DNA from: Campanula takesimana
Taxonomy: Eukaryota; Streptophyta; Magnoliopsida; Asterales; Campanulaceae
DNA length: 64,000 nucleotides
Assembly (NCBI GenBank): GCA_026119855.1
Contig: JAOWBW010001581.1
Location: 124,001-188,000 of the forward strand
Direction: 5' to 3'
Part shown: positions 22,371-34,524 of the stretch, in pieces
Layout: every line of letters starts with the position of its first letter
Position numbering within the stretch: position 1 is the stretch's first letter
Notes under the pieces: generated by a model
What the model was told of the DNA's origin: nothing
Database searches by the model: none
The model's input: the letters and a program-made list of their open reading frames with translations, nothing else
Translations under genes and position numbers: made by a program

Positions 22371-23917
22371 ACAAGACTTTTTATAAGTTATAGAGGAACT
22401 AGTTTCCCCCAAAACCTACTCATTAATTAACGGAATTCAAAAATATTACTCCACATTGTAGGCTTCACATTTGAGGTTCGTTTGTTTTTATTTTATTTTA
22501 TCTAGTAATCAAGTTTTAAGTTTGAATTGTTCTGATATATAAAAGTTTAAATTTGAATGTAGGTTAATGTTCACTTAATTTTCAGATGTAAAAATATCAC
22601 TTATTTGTTTTTGAAATAATTTTTTCACATCTATCTCTTCGGGCTCGTCTGGTGCACAGTTTTAAAAACAGAGATTTTTTAAAACGAAGCTTCTTTTTTT
22701 ACGCTACTATTTTGAGCGGCCAAAATTAGCCAAGATTTTCAAAAAGCTTCGGTTAAAAACTCTCCATTGAGACGCTTAATTAGCAAAAAACTGGCTTTTC
22801 TCCACTTCTTTTTAAACGCGCCGCTTTACCAAACAAGGCTTTCATTAAACTCATAATTCTAAAGATACTCTACCAAAACACTATATAAACAACGATTCAC
22901 ATCATCTTTCTACTACATTCAATGTCATAATCTTAATTTTGGATGTGAATGGAGACGAACAATCAAACAACTTGCATAATTCAAAAGTCAGCCGTCCTAC
23001 ACAACCTCATATAAATTCTGTCAATTTCTGATATGAATTCAGATTTCAGGATTTAACACTTAAAAAATTAAATGCCACATGAGTTATTATATGATGTTGT
23101 TTAGCACGAATAATTTGTACTTGTCTAAAAGTACAAATGATTATTTTTTATATAAAAAATTGGCTTTAAATAAAAGTTCATATTTTGAGTGGTTATACAT
23201 CTTTATCATCAAACAATAATTTCAGTCACATTTATATTCTATGTAAAATTGTTAGATAATAAGAATTTTTATATAATTAAGTCACTAAAAATATTTAAAT
23301 TTAAATTTCAACTTCAATATTTCTATTTAAAGTTAATTTGGAGGGAATAATAATTAATGTATAATGTAAAGGCACTTTAACCATTTTCAAAATGTTATCA
23401 CTGAACAATTTTTTTAAATGTTCTCACTGAACTTTCACTTTTTTCAGAATGTGCTCGGAATTAATTCACTAAAAAATTAATGAAATTTAATCACATCACC
23501 TCACATGACTGATTTCATTAATTATGATCTAAGGTTAATGATTTCATTAAAGTTAAATGTCTTGATTTGAAACAATAAGATAAAATTTTGGGCTAATTTT
23601 GAATGGCACCTAACCAAACCGAAACTGAACAAACCGAACCGTTTAGATCAAAGCTTAATGGTTCAAGAAAACATGAAACCTATAGAGGCATACCATCAGA
23701 AAAACTCCCTTGACCGATATATTTTGGCTTAAAACCAAACCAAACCGAGTCGAGCTAACCCTTAAGTAATAATCTCGCATAAGAACTCTAATTGTGGTGT
23801 ATGGGGTCTGGAGGGCATGTGCGAAGAAAATATGTACTCCCTCTTTTTCATTTTAAGAGTCAATTTTTTTTTTTTTTTAAAATGGGTGTCTTAATTTCAA
23901 AATCAAAATCTTTTATA
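22371..23917. other. AT-rich intergenic, one foldback candidate
   Basis: At about 22645-22840 the ends CTCGTCTGGTGCACAG and, inverted, CCTTGTTTGGTAAAGC with AAAACG.AGCTTC arms suggest a short hAT-like MITE. At 23837 a CTCCCTCTTTTTCATTTTAAGAG start of a MITE has no visible partner. No gene. Confidence 0.4.
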
Positions 23918-24191
23918 CTACCTCCGTACCAGAGTAAGAGTCATACCTCTCAAATGCATGGAGATTAATAAATGATGGAAGTGATTTAAGTGTTGTGAGT
24001 CTAAAAGTAAAGTAAGAGAGAGAATGAGTGGGAGGGAATAGTAAGTTGATTGGTGTTGTGATTATAAAAGTAAAGTATGAGAGAGAATGAGTGAGATGAA
24101 TATTAAAGATTCTTTGCCATTTTAAGAATGTAGCTCTTATTCTGGGACGTACCAAATTAGAAAGTATGACTCTTACTCAGGTTGGAGGGAG
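23918..24191. mobile_element. Stowaway-like MITE
   Basis: TA-flanked. Termini CTACCTCCGTACCAGAGTAAG and, inverted, CTCCCTCCAACCTGAGTAAG, both continuing AGTCATAC. The inside repeats AGTAAAGTA.GAGAGAGAATGAGTG twice. Confidence 0.8.
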
Positions 24192-24485
24192 TACTTATTT
24201 ATTCAATTGGTCTCACACACATACTTTCTCTTTCCTAACTACTTTCTATAGTCATAAATATAGTCATAACAATTTACTCTACTATTTATATTTTATAATG
24301 AAATTATTATTTTTTTTATTATTTTATCCACAATTTTTTTTTTACAAATGGAGGGAGTATTGAGGAAAATGTAAATGACGTTTGTGTCCTTTACTTTTGG
24401 ACTTATGAAAGACAAGGTTAACTTCCATCAAGTTTTGTGACAATTCATTAAGCCTGGGACATTAACTGTAGTAACAAAAATTCTA

Positions 24486-24745
24486 CTCCCTCTGTCCCTA
24501 AATGAGTGTCCAAATTCCATTTTAAGGGACACTGAAAATCTCAACTTTTTGAACAATTTGGTAACAACGATTCATATATAATCTTGTAATCTCCTTTCCA
24601 AACTTTTAGTTTTGCACGTATAAAGAAACCGGTGAAAAAAAATTCGAAAAAAAAAACGTTTAGGGAGAAAGTTATGTTTAAAAAAGACACTCATTTAGGG
24701 ACAAAGATTTCTTGAAAATGGACACTCATTTAGGGACAGAGGGAG
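24486..24745. mobile_element. Stowaway-like MITE, best copy of the 250-bp family
   Basis: TA-flanked, with ends CTCCCTCTGTCCCTAAATG and its perfect inverse, both followed by AGTGTCC.AATT. Family members lie at 2600, 8547 and 49746. Confidence 0.85.
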
Positions 24746-24900
24746 TACAAAGAAAGAAATATTATAATTAAGCCTCATAAGTGAAATAAAAATATATTTT
24801 GGCACTTTCGAACTAAACACCCTTTTCTCAATTTCTCACTACAACGTGGCATAATAATATTACTCCGTACAAGATATGAAAATTATGATACTATTACTAA

Positions 24901-25585
24901 TCTATATAATATATAAAAGCAAAAACATTTCAAGCCTTCTCATTAAGCCACTTGGAATTATGACGTGGAAATCCACGTGGCATTATTCTATAGGCAAATG
25001 TATATATTACTTATTTCAGGAAATGATTTAGTTTTTTAAAACTGATTTTTTTTAAATCAAATATTTTCTGAGTTTAAATTACGAAAACATGATTACTTAA
25101 TTTTAGTAGGCTAAAGATAATGGATATCTTAAATTAAAATATTAGAAATTATAATTATTCAGTTAGTTGAATTTTAAGATATGGGCTAAAGATAAGAAAT
25201 GTGATGTAGCAGTATATCTCGGTGAAGAAAATCGAGCCACATATTTTGCAAAAATAAAAATAAAAATAAAAATGAAGGATTCTATAAATAAAGTATGTTT
25301 TATGGTTTAAATTACTAATTGATGCGGACACTAAGGCGTTGAAGTTTTTTGAGTAATTTCAGCGAGTGCGCCGAAACCGTCATAACTTTTGACTCCGGAT
25401 GAACCGCGGAACGCACCGCATATCAAATCGAACGTCGGAGCGAGACGGACAAAAGTCGTTATCTTTAATTTGGACGTAGATGTTGTCAACTTTGCATGCA
25501 TATTCATTTTTATATGAGAATTTGTATTTTTTGTTATTTAGTGAAAAAAAATTAAAGCTAATAATTAATGGTAAAAATCTACACA
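24901..25585 (+). repeat. Helitron unit A1, 3' end missing
   Basis: Starts TCTATATAATATATAAAAGC after A at 24900. It runs through the GTGCGCCGAAACCGTCATAAC block and on into TTTGGACGTAGATGTTGTC sequence absent from the complete A units. It stops where A2 begins. Confidence 0.75.
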
Positions 25586-26419
25586 TCTATATAATATATA
25601 AAAGCAAAAACATTTCAAGCCTTCTCATTAAGCCACTTGGAATTATGACGTGGAAATCCACGTGGCATTATTCTATAGGCAAATGTATATATTACTTATT
25701 TCAGGAAATGATTTAGTTTTTTAAAACTGATTTTTTTTAAATCAAATATTTTCTGAGCTTAAATTACGAAAACATGATTACTTAATTTTAGTAGGCTAAA
25801 GATAATGGATATCTTAAATTAAAATATTAGAAATTATAATTATTCAGTTAGTTGAATTTTAAGATATGGGCTAAAGATACGAAATGTGATGTAGCAGTAT
25901 ATCTCGGTGAAGAAAATCGAGCAACATATTTTGCAAAAATAAAAATAAAAATAAAATAAAAATGAAGGATTCTATAAATAAAGTATGTTTTATGGTTTAA
26001 ATTACTAATTGATGCGGACACTAAGGCGTTGAAGTTTTTGAGTAATTTCAGCGAGTGCGCCGAAACCGTCATAACTTTTGACTCCGGATGAACCGCGGAA
26101 CGCACCGCATGTCAAATCGAACGTCGGAGCGAGACGGACAAAAGTCATCAAAGCCCCTTGAGGCGGGGTCTAAAACAACAAAAAAAAACGTTATTTAAGG
26201 CCTTAAACGGGCTTCTTTATATCCTTGCAAATGAGATGGTGAACCTATATTCTGAGTTTGAAAATATCTTTCATCACTTAATATCCTGCAATTATATGGT
26301 ATTATATAGATCTTAATTTGATTTCGTAACATTATCTCAGTTTGAAAATGCCTTTCATCAGTTTTTCTTAATTAATTAACTTTATTATTCCCGTCGAATT
26401 CCGACGGGTTACTCACTAG
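25586..26419 (+). mobile_element. Helitron unit A2, complete (834 bp)
   Basis: Full 5' TC end, an (AAAAAT)n microsatellite near 25935-25965, the CGTCGGAGCGAGACGG block, and a terminal hairpin plus CTAG at 26416-26419. Confidence 0.8.
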
Positions 26420-26886
26420 TAATATATAATAAGAGAGTCTTTTTAAAATCCTCATTAAGCCATGTGGAATTATGACATGGAAAGCCACATGTCCTTATTT
26501 CATTGGCTTGAGCAAAAGACTCTCATTTAAGGAGATAATTTTCATTATTAATTGTAATCTATATTTAATTTAAAATTATTTGAATTCAAATTCAATCTCA
26601 ATTAGATTTTATTGTTTCAATGGCTGGAAGAATTAATCAATATTTCATAAATTGTCTACATCTTTTTTCAAAGTTTAAGCCAACAAGTCTAATTGAAGGA
26701 AATAATTTTAAATCTAATCGTTAATACTTTAAATACAACATTGAAAAATAAATATGGGCAGTAGTATCACCTATTAAATCGATCATATAGTAGTAAATTT
26801 TAATATGAGATGTAAACTTCATGTCATGTCAACTTATACAAAAAAACATTATTAAATAATAAAATTGAAAAATTATGGGTTGTAAT
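26420..26886 (+). repeat. Helitron unit B1, both ends incomplete
   Basis: Begins TAATATATAATAAGAGAG immediately after the A2 terminus and ends at TATGGGTTGTAA before B2. Confidence 0.7.
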
Positions 26887-27844
26887 CTATATAATATATA
26901 ATAAGAGAGTTTTTTTTCAATCCTCATTAAGCATTGGAATTATGACATGGAAAGCCACATGTCATTTCATTGGCTTGAGCAAAAGACTCTCATTTAAGGA
27001 ATAATTTTCATTATTAATTGTAAGCTATATTTATTTAAATCTACTATTTTGACCAAGGCTATTCAGAAGTTTAATCAGAACCCACTTCTTCTATTGTTCT
27101 ATGCTCAACCGAGTCTTATCTCTTGCTCAACCGAGCATCATATTTTTCATGGCCGAGCACACTTCTTGACATGATCGAGGGAAAGAAGTCAGAAAGTTGA
27201 TTTTCAAGCAGTAAGTGCTTGCCCGAGTCTTCTTACGTGCTCGGCCGACCAGTTGGGTCCAGGCTTTATAGACGGGCGCTTGATATTGGCTGTGATGGAT
27301 TGAGTTTTGGGGTGCTTTGGATAGGCTTCGCTGTTGGGTCTCCCTTTGGTCCGGATTTATTATTGGGTCAAGGCCAAAGTTGCATTGGAATTTTGATTTT
27401 TTGGACGACTTTGCTTCACAACCTAATTTGTTGTTTTAGGCTCTTATTCTTTGGCTTAAGTATTTTAGACTTTTATTTCCTTATTAGCTTTATTTAGTTT
27501 GAACTTATGTAATATTTGGTTTTCGAGTTAGGCTCCTAATCCGACAATAAGTCGGGTGGTTGTCCCCTCATCGTTTGTACTTTATTTATTTTATGAAATT
27601 AAAATTCAGGTGCCACTTTGGTTCCTAAAAATATAATAAAAAATAATCTCTAATTTGAACTTGTGTCATGGTTGACCCTCTTCCATTCTTCCTTTCTCTC
27701 GGGACACTCAAAACGACATTGCGAGTATTGAAATTTCACTTAATCAAATATTTAACTCGTCGCGTTGCTGAAACGTAATTTGAGGTGGGTCTCTTAAGCA
27801 TCGAATACAAGAGCGGTATTCACAATTGAAGTTGTGCTTGCAGG
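26887..27844 (+). repeat. Helitron unit B2, 3' part deleted
   Basis: Complete TC start. It carries a GC-richer insert (about 27060-27560) shared with B4 that holds a 92-codon open frame (27219-27497) and a CCGACAATAAGTCGGGTGG hairpin. The unit is cut after GTGCTTGCAGG, where A3 sequence begins. Compared with B3/B4 it has dozens of small deletions. Confidence 0.7.
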
Positions 27845-28235
27845 TGTGATGTAGCAGTATATCGGTGAAGAAAATCGAGCCACATATTTTGCAAAAATAA
27901 ATAAAAATAAAGATAAAAGTAAAATGAAGGATTCTATAAATAAAGTATTTTGATGGTTTAAATTACTAATTGATGCGGACACTAAGGCGTTGAAGTTTTT
28001 GGAGTAATTTCAGCGAGTGCGCCGAAACCGTCATAACTTTTGACTCCGGATGAACCGCGGAACGCACCGAATATCAAATCGAACGTCGGAGCGAGACGGA
28101 CAAAAGTCGTTATCTTTAATTTGGACGTAGATGTTGTCAACTTTGCATGCATATTCATTTTTATATGAGAATTTGTATTTTTGTTATTTAGTGAAAAAAA
28201 ATTAAAGCTAATAATTAATGGTAAAAATCTACACA
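27845..28235 (+). repeat. Helitron unit A3, 5' part deleted
   Basis: Begins inside A sequence at TGTGATGTAGCAGTATATC and otherwise matches A1 to its end at ATCTACACA. Confidence 0.7.
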
Positions 28236-29080
28236 TCTATATAATATATAAAAGCAAAAACATTTCAAGCCTTCTCATTAAGCCACTTGGAATTATGACG
28301 TGGAAATCCACGTGGCATTATTCTATAGGCAAATGTATTACTTATTTCAGGAAATGATTTAGTTTTTTAAAACTGGTTTTTTTTAAATCAAATATTTTCT
28401 GTGCTTAAATTACGAAAACATGATTACTTAATTTTAGTAGGCTAAAGATAATGGATATCTTAAATTAAAATATTAGAAATTATAATTATTCAGTTAGTTG
28501 AATTTTAAGATATGGGCTAAAGATAAGAAATGTGATGTAGCAGTATATCTCGGTGAAGAAAATCGAGCCACATATTTTGCAAAAATAAAAATAAAAATAA
28601 AAATAAAAATAAAAATGAAGGATTCTATAAATAAAGTATGTTTTATGGTTTAAATTACTAATTGATGCGGACACTAAGGCGTTGAAGTTTTTTGAGTAAT
28701 TTCAGCGAGTGCGCCGAAACCGTCATAACTTTTGACTCCGGATGAACCGCGGAACGCACCGCATATCAAATCGAACGTCGGAGCGAGACGGACAAAAGTC
28801 ATAGGGCAAAGCCCCTTGAGGCGGGGTCTAAAACAACAAAAAAAACGTTATTTAAGGCCTTAAACGGGCTTCTTTATATCCTTGCAAATGAGATGGTGAA
28901 CCTATATTCTGAGTTTGAAAATATCTTTCATCACTTAATATCCTTGCAAATTATATGGTATTATATAGATCACTTAATTTGATTTCGTAACATTATCTCA
29001 GTTTGAAAATGCCTTTCATCAGTTTTTCTTAATTAATTAACTTTATTATTCCCGTCGAATTCCGACGGGTTACTCACTAG
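28236..29080 (+). mobile_element. Helitron unit A4, complete (845 bp)
   Basis: Near-identical to A2 over its length, with the same hairpin and CTAG (29077-29080). Confidence 0.8.
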
Positions 29081-29560
29081 TAATATATAATAAGAGAGTC
29101 TTTTTATCAATCCTCATTAAGCCATGTGGAATTATGACATGGAAAGCCACATGTCCTTATTTCATTGGCTTGAGCAAAAGACTCTCATTTAAGGAGATAA
29201 TTTTCATTATTAATTGTAATCTATATTTATTTAAAATTATTTGAATTCAAAATTCAATCTCAATTAGATTTTATTGTTTCAATGGCTGGAAGAATCTAAT
29301 CAATATTTCATAAAATTGTCTACATCTTTTTTCAAAGTTTAAGCCAACAAGTCTAATTGAAGGAAATAATTTTAAATCTAATCGTTATCATACTTTAAAT
29401 ACAACATTGAAAAATAAATATGGGCAGTAGTATCACCTATTAAATCGATCATATAGTAGTAAATCGGTTTAATATGAGATGTAAACTTCATGTCATGTCA
29501 ACTTATACAAAAAAACATTATTAAATAATAAAAAATTGAAAAAAAAATTATGGGTTGTAA
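29081..29560 (+). repeat. Helitron unit B3, both ends incomplete
   Basis: Same structure as B1 (start TAATATATAATAAG, end TATGGGTTGTAA), with the small gaps of B1 filled. Confidence 0.7.
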
Positions 29561-31418
29561 TCTATATAATATATAATAAGAGAGTTTTTTTTCTCAATCC
29601 TCATTAAGCATGTGGAATTATGACATGGAAAGCCACATGTCTTTATTTCATTGGCTTGAGCAAAAGACTCTCATTTAAGGAGATAATTTTCATTATTAAT
29701 TGTAAGCTATATTTATTTAAAACTACTACTATTTTGACCAAGGCTATTCAGATGGAGTTTAATCAGAACCCACTTCTTCTATTGTTCTATGCTCAACCGA
29801 GTCTTATCTCTTGCTCAACCGAGCATCATATTTTTCATGGCCGAGCACACTTCTTGACATGATCGAGGGAAAGAAGTCAGAAAGGGGTTGATTTTCAAGC
29901 AGTAAGTGCTTGCCCGAGTCTTCTTACGTGCTCGGCCGACCAGTTGGGTCCAGGCTTTATAGACGGGCGCTTGATATTGGCTGTGATGGATTGAGTTTTG
30001 GGGTGCTTTGGATAGGCTTCGCTGTTGGGTCTCCCTTTGGTCCGGATTTATTATTGGGTCAAGGCCAAAGTTGCATTGGAATTGGGTTGATTTTTTGGAT
30101 GACTTTGCTTCACAACCTAATTTTGGTTGTTTTAGGCTCTTATTCTTTGGCTTAAGTATTTTAGACTTTTATTTCCTTATTAGCTTTATTTAGTTTGAAC
30201 TTATGTAATATTTTGGTTTTCGAGGTTAGGCTCCTAATCCGACAATAAGTCGGGTGGTTGTCCCCCTCATCGTTTGTACTTTATTTATTTTATGAAATTA
30301 AAATTCAGGTGCCACTTTGGTTCCTAAAAATATAATAAAAAATAATCTCTAATTTGAACTTGTGTCATGGTTGACCCTCTTCCATTCTTCCTTTCTCTCG
30401 GGACACTCAACAACGACATTGCGAGTATTGAAATTTCACTTATATCAAATATTTAACCACCTCGGTCGCGTTGCTGAAACGTAATTTGAGGTGGGTCTCC
30501 CTTAAGCATCGAATACAAGAGCGGTACCGCCCGAGACTGCTCACAATTGAAGTTGTGCTTGCAGGTTTGAGATTTTGGAGAAATGGAAAGGGAGAGAAGT
30601 GGGAGGGGCGGTAGGGGAAGAGATAATTATGTTTTGGGGTAATATGAGTACTGGAAGGGATGAAGAAGGGGGAATTAAAGATTAAAGTTGAGTTCAAAAT
30701 ATAATGATACTCCAATTTAACCTTAAAAATCTTGCATGTGTGTTACCCCATGACAACTTAAGTTCAAAATATAATGATATTCCTATTTAACCTTTAAAAT
30801 CTTGCATGTGTGTTACCCCATGACAACTTAAAGCAAAAAAATAGATATCGTATGCTATAGTGATTACAAGTGCATCTAAAATTATTTTACACTACTCAAT
30901 GCTATAAAAATGAGTTGTGTGATTAAACCACGCATCCTCATTAGTTTAGTGATCTTGGATGCAATTTTTCCTACTTTTTGTGATTCTCAAACAAACTTAA
31001 ACCTTGCTCGAATAACATATCCAATAGTTCAGTGATCTTGAATGCAATTTTTCCTACTTTTTGTGATTCTCAAACAAGCCTAAACCTTGCTCGAATACCA
31101 TATCCACTTGCTTCCTCAAAATACTAATATGTTGTTGTATTTTTTTTGTTTTCTATAATTTAATTGATTAAATTTTACTATGAGAAAATATTTGTGTTAT
31201 CAATACGTGTAAGTCAGTCTTTTACATATAATCCAAACAAACCAACTGATGCACACGCTTCAAATTGTGTTAATCAAGTTATTTTATATCATGATCTACC
31301 TTTTCGATATTACAATTTATTGATTAATTTAATGCGTATTTGAATACACAATCTCAATTATATTTTGTAATTAATTGATTTATTATGCCCCGTCGAGTAT
31401 CGACGGGTTACAAACTAG
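29561..31418 (+). mobile_element. Helitron unit B4, complete (1858 bp)
   Basis: TC start and CTAG end (31415-31418) after the hairpin CCCGTCGAGTATCGACGGG. It includes the GC-richer insert seen in B2 (about 29740-30250, open frame 29910-30155) and unique sequence 30566-31418 with two copies of a 45-bp ATATAATGATA(C/T)TCC.ATTTAACC unit near 30700 and 30770. This is the only full-length B unit. Confidence 0.75.
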
Positions 31419-32124
31419 TAATATATAAAAGCAAAAACATTTCAAGCCTTCTCATTAAGCCACGTGGAATTATGACGTGGAAATCCACGTGGAATTATTC
31501 TATAGGCAAATCTATATAATACTTATTTCAGGAAATGATTTAGTTTTTTAAAACTGGTTTTTTTTTTAAAATCAAATATTTTCTGAGCTTAAATTACGAA
31601 AACATGATTACTTAATTTTAGTAGGCTAAAGATAATGGATATCTTAAATCAAAATATTAGAAATTATAATCATTCAGTTAGTTGAATTTTAAGATATGGG
31701 CTAAAGATAAGAAATGTGATGTAGTAGTATATCTCGGTGAAGAAAATCGAGCCACATATTTTGCAAAAATAAAAATAAAAATAAAAATAAAAATAAAAAT
31801 AAAAATAAAAATGAAGGATTCTATAAATAAAGTATGTTTGATGGTTTAAATTACTAATTGATGCGGACACTAAGGCGTTGAATTTTTTGGAGTAATTTCA
31901 GCGAGTGCGCCGAAACCGTCATAACTTTTGACTCCGGATGAACCGCGGAACGCACCGCATATCAAATCGAACGTCGGAGCGAGACGGACAAAAGTCGTTA
32001 TATTTAATTTGGACGTAGATGTTGTCAACTTTGCATGCATATTCATTTTTATATGAGAATTTGTATTTTTTGTTATTTAGTGAAAAAAAATTAAAGCTAA
32101 TAATTAATGGTAAAAATCTACACA
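31419..32124 (+). repeat. Helitron unit A5, both ends incomplete
   Basis: Begins TAATATATAAAAGC directly after the B4 terminus and ends ATCTACACA like A1. It carries the longest (AAAAAT)n tract of the array (31766-31811). Confidence 0.7.
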
Positions 32125-32765
32125 TCTATATAATATATAAAAGCAAAAACATTTCAAGCCTTCTCATTAAGCCACTTGGAATTATGACGTGGAAATCCAC
32201 GTGGCATTATTCTATAGGCAAATGTATATATTACTTATTTCAGGAAATGATTTAGTTTTTTAAAACTGATTTTTTTTAAATCAAATATTTTCTGAGCTTA
32301 AATTACGAAAATATGATTACTTAATTTTAGTAGGCTAAAGATAATGGATATCTTAAATTAAAATATTAGAAATTATAATTATTCAGTTAGTTGAATTTTA
32401 AGATATGGGCTAAAGATAAGAAATGTGATGTAGCAGTATATCTCGGTGAAGAAAATCGAGCCACATATTTTGCAAAAATAAAAATAAAAATAAAAATAAA
32501 AATGAAGGATTCTATAAATAAAGTATGTTTTATGGTTTAAATTACTAATTGATGCGGACACTAAGGCGTTGAAGATTTTTGAGTAATTTCAGCGAGTGCG
32601 CCGAAACCGTCATAACTTTTGACTCCGGATGAACCGCGGAACGCACCGCATATCAAATCGAACGTCGGAGCGAAACCGTCATAACTTTTGAAAATGCCTT
32701 TCATCAGTTTTTCTTAATTAATTAACTTTATTATTCCCGTCGAATTCCGACGGGTTACTCACTAG
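32125..32765 (+). mobile_element. Helitron unit A6, internally deleted (641 bp)
   Basis: Both termini are intact (TC start, CTAG at 32762-32765). About 200 bp present in A2 and A4 is missing. The junction lies at AACTTTTGAAAATGCC near 32690, after a repeated CGAAACCGTCATAACTTTTG block. Confidence 0.75.
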
Positions 32766-34469
32766 TTGAACAGAAAATTAAAATTTTATTACACGTGAGT
32801 ACCACTTTACTCCTACCTAATCACACACGTACCACACGCGCTACTTTCCATGTGGCCACCCTCTCTCTCACAATAACGCCAACGTTACAACTGACAGCAC
32901 ACATCTTAAGACAATTTCTAACAAAGATAACGTTGTTCCGTTAAATTCAAAAACTTTGCTTGGCCCCACACATCCTAGCTGGACATACTTTCCGTGGACC
33001 CCAGCCAACTGTATCCAATTTGGAGTTAGTACAAAACGGGACAAAGTGTGTCAGACCAGTCAGGGCACGTGTCAGTCACACGCTTGAAAAGCTTGCCATC
33101 TCGACTGAATTTCATTCATCAATTTCCAATATCGCCTCTATAATTACTCACTTTCCTTGTGCTCACTAGTATAGTAGGGAGTAGTCAATTTCGTTGACTT
33201 ACACTGACTTCCCCATATTTTTTTAAAAAGACTAATTTGCCACTACCCAAAATAAAATAATTTGGTAACTAGAATTAAAAGTTAGATCCTATTATTACTA
33301 TTTTTTTTAAAAATATATATTTTATTGTTATATTTTGAACACAGTTAAATGATTTCAATTTACAAAAAAAAAGAGAAAAAAAATTGCGTTTATGACATGC
33401 GTTTCTCCCAAAATGTTGAAACATACAAGACCATAGCTAGTCATAAATTTTGAATCTCATTCACTAAGAATAATTCGAGTCGAATGGAGTGAATATCATT
33501 TGCCTTCTATTTCAGAAAGTCCTTCAAAACATGTATAGGGAGTAAAGAATGAAATCTTTGTTTTTATGCAACTAACGATGTTTATCATAGTTTAATAAAT
33601 GGATTCTCTTATGGCGTGGGAATGAAAAATGAAATAATCTTTGTTTTATTTTATGCAACTAACAATGTTTATCATTATATTATAAGTTTATTGTTTCATA
33701 GCATTGTTTAGTAAATAGAATGTCACATTTTAAAAACAATGCTTTCACCAATTCATCGTACAGTCGAAGAAGATGACTTCACTCATATCCCAAATACATT
33801 AATTACTTGTATTTATCTAACTAATCTCCATTATTCCTTTTCAGAGAGATAAAGAAATCTTTTTAAAATGTTAGTATCATTTGTTTTCTTAATTTTTTTT
33901 GAGGAACGGTATCTAAAACATTTTTATGAATTAACTTGTTAACTATTTTAATATTTTTTTAAAAAAAATTTTAGAGTGTAAACTTATTTAAAATCAGATA
34001 GAGCAAGAGAATTTTCGGGTAATTAGTCTATCAAATTGTGTAAACTTAAAATCAAATACTAGTGTTTTGAAACAATTATATTTTTAACTGTTTTTTTGGC
34101 CTATATTTCATTGATTATTCATTAATTTTCTAATAAACGTACAAAGTTAAACTAAAAACCTCAAGTCGGATCGGAAGTAGTAGCAGTTTTGATAATGAGT
34201 AATCATTATTTGTATTGCGAAGAAATTGTATTAAAATTTATGTTCCTATATAAAGTGTTGTAATATTTTGAAGCTAATTAAAAATAATATTTATTGATTT
34301 ATAAGAAACAAGCATAATAATATGAAACAGATTTTTGAAGGACTAATATGGAAGAGAATGCTTTTAAAAAAATAAAAAAAATATGGAAGAGAAATTAATA
34401 AATCCCCTTGTGCGATTTAAGGGCATTTACGTAACTTCACATACACCAGTCTTTCTCATTTCTCTTCCC
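32766..34469 (+). promoter_or_regulatory. Upstream region of OPT3
   Basis: No gene or transposon was recognised in 1.7 kb. Two CACGTG G-boxes lie at about 32794-32799 and 33066-33071. Basic helix-loop-helix iron-response factors bind E/G-box sites in other plants. Whether these sites act on OPT3, about 1.5 kb away, is inference. The short frame at 32960-33169 is not supported as a gene. Confidence 0.35.
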
Positions 34470-34476
34470 TTTATAA
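34470..34476 (+). promoter_or_regulatory. TATA box of OPT3
   Basis: TTTATAA lies 49 bp before the OPT3 start codon, giving a short leader. Confidence 0.55.
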
Positions 34477-34524
34477 GACCCACACTGACATGTCTTATTA
34501 CACTCCCACCTCCCTATTCAAACA

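Larger units (their letters stand above)
24901..32765 (+). mobile_element. Tandem Helitron array in A-A-B-B higher-order repeats
   Basis: Ten head-to-tail units of two related non-autonomous Helitron types fill 7.9 kb. Type A starts TCTATATAATATATAAAAGC and type B TCTATATAATATATAATAAG. Complete units end with a hairpin and CTAG followed by T: CCCGTCGAATTCCGACGGG plus TTACTCACTAG for A, CCCGTCGAGTATCGACGGG plus TTACAAACTAG for B. The order is A1 A2 B1 B2 / A3 A4 B3 B4 / A5 A6. The first unit of each like pair lacks its 3' end. B1, B3 and A5 lack their first bases and start TAATATATAA right after the CTAG of the unit before. No Rep/helicase gene is present. Confidence 0.8.

Noticed and set aside
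27219..27497. 92-codon frame repeated at 29910-30155 as a possible conserved small gene
   Set aside because: Both lie inside duplicated Helitron units, so conservation only reflects duplication. The start and end differ between copies through indels.
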